Source: Clostridiales bacterium (lineage in GTDB: Bacteria; Bacillota; Clostridia; Lachnospirales; Lachnospiraceae). From it: a stretch of DNA of 5,526 bases. The notes under the pieces are model-generated. The model was not told the DNA's origin and did not search any database. It saw only the letters and a list, made by a program, of their open reading frames with translations. A program made the translations under genes and the position numbers. Where the stretch lies: the NCBI GenBank assembly GCA_021199135.1, contig JAJQIQ010000111.1, positions 1-5,526 on the forward strand. Direction: 5' to 3'. Positions 5,518-5,526 of this stretch are shown here, one piece after another (positions within the stretch are counted from its first letter, which is position 1; each line of letters opens with the position of its first letter).

Positions 5518-5526
5518 GTTGGTGGT

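Larger units (their letters stand above)
5309..5526. other. Structured DNA after scpA with no convincing gene
   Basis: After the scpA TGA there is a short AT-rich stretch (5309-5323) and then GC-balanced DNA rich in inverted repeats up to the window edge: ACTAGT (5358-5363), the 10-bp palindrome CGACCGGTCG (5415-5424), and hairpins at 5424-5449 and 5476-5517. Two minus-strand frames are open: a 48-codon ORF (5359-5505) and a frame open from the edge to a TAA at 5345-5347. Neither has a Shine-Dalgarno site or a recognised protein motif. The likeliest identities are the end of an insertion element (possibly with its structured end RNA) or a separate non-coding RNA. Neither can be proved here. 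No scpB start and no clear scpA terminator are visible. Confidence 0.4.

Overview
The window looks like chromosomal DNA of a Bacillota member of the Clostridia, probably a plant-fibre-degrading gut or rumen Lachnospirales relative. The evidence is a Gram-positive style Xpt, a Clostridia-type three-helix cardiolipin synthase, a ScpA kleisin, a secreted GH5 lipoprotein, strong Shine-Dalgarno sites and SigA-type promoters. Genes are GC-rich and the gaps between them AT-rich. Species cannot be named from this sequence.

Layout. (1) Positions 1-569, minus strand: xpt, xanthine phosphoribosyltransferase, cut by the left edge a few codons before its stop. It has a clear promoter and a leader of only about 30 nt without a purine riboswitch. 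(2) Positions 570-760: a 191-bp divergent control region shared by xpt and the next gene, with an operator-like palindrome, a direct repeat and a GC palindrome. (3) Positions 761-2611: a 616-residue GH5 beta-glycanase lipoprotein with a C-terminal beta-rich accessory domain, closed by a Rho-independent terminator. (4) Positions 2687-2918: a gap holding an 11-bp perfect inverted repeat, a probable extended -10 promoter and a structured, repeat-rich leader or small mobile element. (5) Positions 2919-4445: cls, cardiolipin synthase. (6) Positions 4446-4558: a short gap with an extended -10 promoter. (7) Positions 4559-5308: scpA, condensin kleisin. (8) Positions 5309-5526: structured DNA with no convincing gene, at the place where scpB normally follows scpA.

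The four genes serve separate roles: purine salvage, extracellular polysaccharide breakdown, membrane lipid synthesis and chromosome segregation. Each appears to have its own promoter, so this is not one operon. The GH5 gene, with its own promoter and terminator, sits as a self-contained unit among housekeeping genes. No complete mobile element, CRISPR array, tRNA or rRNA was found. The least explained pieces are the structured leader before cls and the structured tail after scpA.
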